Shown in pieces: positions 5,439 to 6,540 of a stretch of DNA of 6,540 nt (its first letter is position 1; each line of letters opens with the position of its first letter). The notes below the pieces were generated by a model that was given only the letters and a program-made list of their open reading frames with translations, ran no database searches and had not been told where the DNA came from. The stretch spans positions 1 through 6,540 of the forward strand of contig CAMUZD010000097.1 in assembly GCA_947165115.1 (NCBI GenBank). Direction: 5' to 3'. The stretch is from an uncultured Clostridia bacterium (lineage in GTDB: Bacteria > Bacillota > Clostridia > Oscillospirales > Acutalibacteraceae). Both the position numbers and the translations under genes were made by a program.

Positions 5439-5471
5439 GTGGGAGGAGCGAAGAGCTCCGCAATTCACCAC
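5439..5471 (+). promoter_or_regulatory. L1-binding mRNA operator upstream of rplK (23S rRNA mimic)
   Basis: The RNA folds as GUGG (5439-5442), bulge GA (5443-5444), stem GGAGC (5445-5449), loop GAAGA, stem GCUCC (5455-5459), asymmetric loop GCAAUUCA (5460-5467) and CCAC (5468-5471). The L1 stalk of 23S rRNA has the same plan as I recall it: GUGG-GA-GGCU on one side, AGCC-GACCUUGAAAUA-CCAC on the other. Ribosomal protein L1 is known to repress the L11 (rplK-rplA) operon by binding such a leader. The element lies 8 nt before the rplK ribosome site. Confidence 0.85.
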
Positions 5472-5493
5472 ATTATATTGGAGGTTAACTATT

Positions 5494-5919
5494 ATGGCAC
5501 AGAAAGTTGTCGGCTTAATCAAGTTACAGATTCCTGCAGGCAAGGCCACTCCGGCTCCGCCCGTAGGTCCCGCACTCGGTCAGCACGGTGTTAACATCAT
5601 GGCTTTCACAAAGGAATTCAATGAGCGCACCAAGAACGATATGGGCCTCATTATTCCCGTAGTCATCACCGTATATGCAGACCGCACATTCAGCTTTATC
5701 ACCAAGACTCCGCCCGCCGCCGTTCTTATCAAGAAGGCATGCGGAATTGAGAGCGGTTCAGGCGTTCCCAACAAGACCAAGGTTGCAACAATCACACAGG
5801 AACAGATTCGCAAGATAGCAGAGACAAAGATGAGAGACCTTAATGCGGCCAGCATCGAGTCCGCTATGAGCATGATAGCAGGTACTGCGCGCAGCATGGG
5901 CGTCACTGTAGCTGATTGA
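5494..5919 (+). CDS. rplK: 50S ribosomal protein L11 (uL11)
   Basis: L11 forms the base of the GTPase-associated centre of the large subunit together with the L10/L12 stalk and about 58 nt of 23S rRNA. The 141-residue length is exactly typical. The N-terminal domain (1-70) contains the proline-rich LQIPAGKATPAPPVGPALGQ and HGVNIMAFTKEFN, the region linked to factor and thiopeptide interaction. The linker is TKTPPAAVLIKKA, and the C-terminal rRNA-binding domain (about 75-141) runs from GSGVPNKTKVATIT to ESAMSMIAGTARSMG. The ATG at 5494 follows GGAGGT (5480-5485), spacing 8, just downstream of an L1-binding RNA element. Repression by free L1 is therefore expected and would reach rplA through the shared mRNA. 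The opposite-strand ORF at 5580-6029 is a shadow. Confidence 0.98.
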   Translation: MAQKVVGLIKLQIPAGKATPAPPVGPALGQHGVNIMAFTKEFNERTKNDMGLIIPVVITVYADRTFSFITKTPPAAVLIKKACGIESGSGVPNKTKVATITQEQIRKIAETKMRDLNAASIESAMSMIAGTARSMGVTVAD

Positions 5920-5927
5920 TTGCAGAC

Positions 5928-5955
5928 TGTGGGAGGAAAAATCCGATTAACCACA
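5928..5955 (+). promoter_or_regulatory. Second L1-binding-like element, between rplK and rplA
   Basis: The RNA folds as UGUGG (5928-5932), bulge GA (5933-5934), stem GGA (5935-5937), loop AAAA, stem UCC (5942-5944), asymmetric loop GAUUAA (5945-5950) and CCACA (5951-5955). This repeats the architecture and key bases of the rplK-leader element (GUGGGAGGA on the 5' side, CCAC on the 3' side) with a shorter upper stem and different filler. Conserved signature bases with changed stem length support a real L1 site rather than chance similarity. It ends 5 nt before the rplA ribosome site (5961-5966). Confidence 0.75.
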
Positions 5956-5971
5956 TGATTGGGAGGAAAAA
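5930..5971 (+). repeat. 12-bp direct repeat spanning L1 element and rplA ribosome site
   Basis: TGGGAGGAAAAA occurs identically at 5930-5941 and 5960-5971. The first copy is the 5' strand of the second L1-like element. The other is the actual Shine-Dalgarno region of rplA, 9-10 nt before its ATG. The copies start 30 bp apart. Confidence 0.8.
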
Positions 5972-5976
5972 CTAAT

Positions 5977-6540
5977 ATGAAACACGGAAAAAAATATAAT
6001 GAGAGCGCAAAGCTCATCGAGAGAAACAATCTCTATGATCCCGCAGATGCTCTTGCTCTTGCCGTAAAAACCGGCAATGCTAAATTTGATGAGACAGTAG
6101 AAGTTCACGTACGCCTCGGTGTTGACTCACGTCACGCCGATCAGCAGGTCCGCGGCGCCGTCGTTCTTCCGAACGGCACCGGTAAGACCGTCAGAGTTGC
6201 TGTTTTTGCAAAAGGTCCCGAAGCCGATGCAGCAGAAGCGGCAGGCGCTGAAGTAGTCGGCGCTGAAGATCTCGTCGCTAGAATCCAGGGCGAAGGCTTC
6301 ATGGATTTCGACGTAGCAATCGCAGCTCCGAACATGATGGGCCTTGTTGGTCGTCTCGGTAAGGTTCTCGGCCCCCGCGGCCTGATGCCCAGCCCGAAGG
6401 CAGGCACGGTTACCCCCGATGTCGCCAAGGCAGTTACCGAAGCCAAAGCAGGTAAAATTGAGTATCGTCTTGATAAGACCAATATCATTCACTGCCCCAT
6501 CGGCAAGGTTTCCTTCGGCCCCGAAAAGCTTCAGGAAAAC
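5977..6540 (+). CDS. rplA: 50S ribosomal protein L1 (uL1), 3'-truncated by window edge
   Basis: L1 binds the mobile stalk of 23S rRNA that moves deacylated tRNA out through the E site, and it is the autogenous translational repressor of its own operon. The window shows 188 codons of an expected ~230, ending at the right edge without a stop. The N-terminus MKHGKKYNESAKLIER is typical. Residues 34-66 hold AKFDETVEVHVRLGVDSRHADQQVRGAVVLP. The family signature GKVLGPRGLMPSPKAGTV lies at 128-145. The rRNA/mRNA-binding face is therefore intact as far as visible. The ATG at 5977 follows GGGAGG (5961-5966) by 10 nt. The 57-nt gap after rplK contains an L1-like operator, so rplA probably has its own feedback control. 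The two overlapping opposite-strand ORFs at 6127-6492 are shadows of this coding sequence. Confidence 0.97.
   Translation, partial: MKHGKKYNESAKLIERNNLYDPADALALAVKTGNAKFDETVEVHVRLGVDSRHADQQVRGAVVLPNGTGKTVRVAVFAKGPEADAAEAAGAEVVGAEDLVARIQGEGFMDFDVAIAAPNMMGLVGRLGKVLGPRGLMPSPKAGTVTPDVAKAVTEAKAGKIEYRLDKTNIIHCPIGKVSFGPEKLQEN

Noticed and set aside
6127..6492. Two overlapping minus-strand ORFs in rplA, and one at 5580-6029 opposite rplK
   Set aside because: They are open frames created by the codon bias of highly expressed ribosomal genes on the other strand.
1..6540. CRISPR array, tRNA/rRNA gene, insertion sequence or defence island
   Set aside because: No regularly spaced repeats, tRNA cloverleaf, transposase motifs or defence-type domains were found; the only rRNA-like sequences are the short L1-site mimics.

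Overview
The window looks like a chromosomal segment from an anaerobic Firmicute of the class Clostridia, probably a gut or rumen member related to the Ruminococcaceae/Oscillospirales. This is inferred from strong GGAGG-type ribosome binding sites before nearly every gene, a DUF4358-type lipoprotein, a Clostridia-style OmpR/histidine-kinase pair, and the gene order rpmG-secE-nusG-rplK-rplA. No sequence search was possible, so the taxonomy is tentative.

Left part (1-1200): the 3' portion of a transglutaminase-like protein gene is followed 4 nt later by a small DUF4358-type lipoprotein gene. The pair ends at a GC-rich hairpin terminator shared with the convergent operon on the other strand.

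Middle part (1199-3319): a minus-strand two-component operon holds an OmpR/PhoB-type response regulator and, overlapping it by 8 nt, a membrane histidine kinase with a very acidic extracellular stretch. Upstream lie two candidate promoters separated by a perfect 7-bp direct repeat (ACCTTAA, 11-bp period), a good candidate for the regulator's own binding site. A divergent plus-strand gene (3320-4015) encodes a PHP-domain metal-dependent hydrolase.

Right part (4016-6540): a 47-nt almost pure A/T stretch precedes a near-consensus sigma-A promoter (TTGACA-17-TAAGAT with TG extension). It drives a roughly 128-nt structured leader, then rpmG (L33), secE, nusG, rplK (L11) and rplA (L1, cut by the window end). 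The translation and secretion genes are closely spaced except for 128 nt before rplK and 57 nt before rplA. Each of these two gaps holds an RNA element that mimics the L1-binding site of 23S rRNA (GUGG-GA-stem-asymmetric loop-CCAC). This suggests that free L1 represses both cistrons, through two separate operators.

No tRNA, rRNA, CRISPR array, transposon or prophage gene was seen. Most of the window is ordinary core genome. The points most worth a second look are the doubled L1 operator, the structured rpmG leader and the response-regulator box.
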